A DNA stretch of 7,155 nt from Actinomycetes bacterium (GTDB lineage: Bacteria; Actinomycetota; Acidimicrobiia; Acidimicrobiales; Palsa-688): the NCBI GenBank assembly GCA_021816565.1, contig JAKAXN010000235.1, positions 1 to 7,155 on the forward strand, read 5' to 3'. How positions within the stretch are numbered: position 1 is the first letter of the stretch; each line of letters opens with the position of its first letter. A program made the translations under genes and the position numbers. Below are positions 6,464-7,155 of this stretch, one piece after another. The notes beneath the pieces are model-generated. The model ran no database searches, was not told the DNA's origin, and saw nothing but the letters and a program-made list of their open reading frames with translations.

Positions 6464-7155
6464 GCCCGGGCCCTGGCGAGAGACTCGCCGAGTATCCCGG
6501 TGGGCCGGAACAGCAGCACCACCACCAGCACCAGGAACACCACCGGGTTCTGCCACTCCGTGCCGAACAGGCTGGAGCCGTAGAACTCGAGCAACCCGAT
6601 CACCAGACCGCCGAGCAGGGCGCCCCTCAGGTTGCCGATACCGCCGAGGACGGCGGCGGTGAAGGCCTTGATGCCCGGCAGCTGGCCCACGTTGAACTGG
6701 GTGTAGCTGTAGTGCACCTCGAACAGGACGGCCGCCACGCCGGCCATCAGGCCGCCGATGAGGAAGGTGTAGAGGATGACCCGGTCCAGGTCCACGCCCA
6801 TCAAGGTGGCGGTCTCGGGGTCCTGGGCCACCGCCCGGATGCCCCGCCCCAGGCGGGTGGCCCCCACCAGGCGGTCCAGCCCGATCATCATGATCAGGCC
6901 GGTGACCACGACCAGCACGTCGTCGGAGGTGACCTGGGCCTTGCCGATGTGGAACAGCACGTTGTGGCCCATGATCGACGGCAACGGGCGGGAGTCCCTC
7001 CGCTTCAGGATCCAGATGGCGGCGATCTCCTGCAGGGCGAAGGACATGCCGATGGCCGATATCAGGGCGGCCAGCCGGCTCGATCCCCGCCGGCGCAGCG
7101 GCCGGTAGGCCACGAACTCGAGCACGATGGCCACCCCGCCGGAGCCGGCCATGGC
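6460..7155 (-). CDS. livH: Branched-chain amino acid ABC transporter permease LivH (5' end missing)
   Basis: About 231 residues of the second permease are present; the reading frame continues past the right edge, so the apparent ATG at 7152 is internal and roughly 60-75 amino-terminal residues (the first membrane helices) are missing. Family marks are the AYRPLRRR motif just after the edge, LAALISAIGMSFALQ, and the ATPase-contacting loop TRLGRGIRAVAQDPETATLMGV (99-120 counted from that Met). FNVGQLPGIKAFTAAVLGGIGNLRGALLGG (153-182) and the final LFRPTGILGES also fit. It ends in TGA overlapping the livM ATG. The order livH-livM-livG-livF is the standard one. A binding-protein gene (livK) probably lies upstream, outside the window. 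Confidence 0.94.
   Translation of the reverse strand, partial: AMAGSGGVAIVLEFVAYRPLRRRGSSRLAALISAIGMSFALQEIAAIWILKRRDSRPLPSIMGHNVLFHIGKAQVTSDDVLVVVTGLIMMIGLDRLVGATRLGRGIRAVAQDPETATLMGVDLDRVILYTFLIGGLMAGVAAVLFEVHYSYTQFNVGQLPGIKAFTAAVLGGIGNLRGALLGGLVIGLLEFYGSSLFGTEWQNPVVFLVLVVVLLFRPTGILGESLARARA

Noticed and set aside
6464..6556. A 31-residue longer LivM starting at 6556
   Set aside because: It would overlap the conserved carboxyl end of livH in another frame; the ATGA overlap at 6463 is the normal junction.

Overview
The window is high-GC DNA (C and G dominate third codon positions) from an actinobacterium-like organism. Three things support this. There is a bacterial proteasome activator (Bpa/PafE) ending in Gly-Gln-Tyr-Leu, a family tied to the actinobacterial 20S proteasome. 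The DnaE amino terminus has a complete PHP metal site. Several genes begin exactly six bases after a TANNNT -10 box, the arrangement of leaderless transcripts common in actinobacteria. A deep lineage such as Acidimicrobiia would fit, but that placement is inference.

Left part (1-609): the 5' end of dnaE (replicative DNA polymerase III alpha subunit, PHP domain only) runs off the left edge on the minus strand. Its upstream region holds a 17-bp perfect palindrome and three DnaA-box-like 9-mers.

Middle part (610-3744): an LLM-family (flavin/F420) oxidoreductase, then the proteasome activator gene, then an alkaline-phosphatase-superfamily phosphodiesterase, all on the minus strand. The phosphodiesterase and bpa overlap at GTGATG and are almost certainly one transcript; the LLM gene has its own apparent leaderless promoter. 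Facing the phosphodiesterase across only 28 bp is an Rrf2-family regulator on the plus strand. Two -10 boxes point in opposite directions within this gap.

Right part (3791-7155): a branched-chain/hydrophobic amino acid ABC transporter operon on the minus strand in the order livH-livM-livG-livF (livH truncated by the right edge), with stop/start overlaps at each junction. It converges on the rrf2 gene. The periplasmic binding protein (livK) is not in the window.

Most of the content is ordinary. The points most worth a second look are the 28-bp divergent leaderless promoter shared by an Rrf2 regulator and a phosphodiesterase-proteasome activator operon, the Rrf2 protein that keeps only two of three cluster cysteines, and the DnaA-box-like cluster ahead of dnaE. 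I found no clear new multi-gene system, mobile element, RNA gene or CRISPR array.
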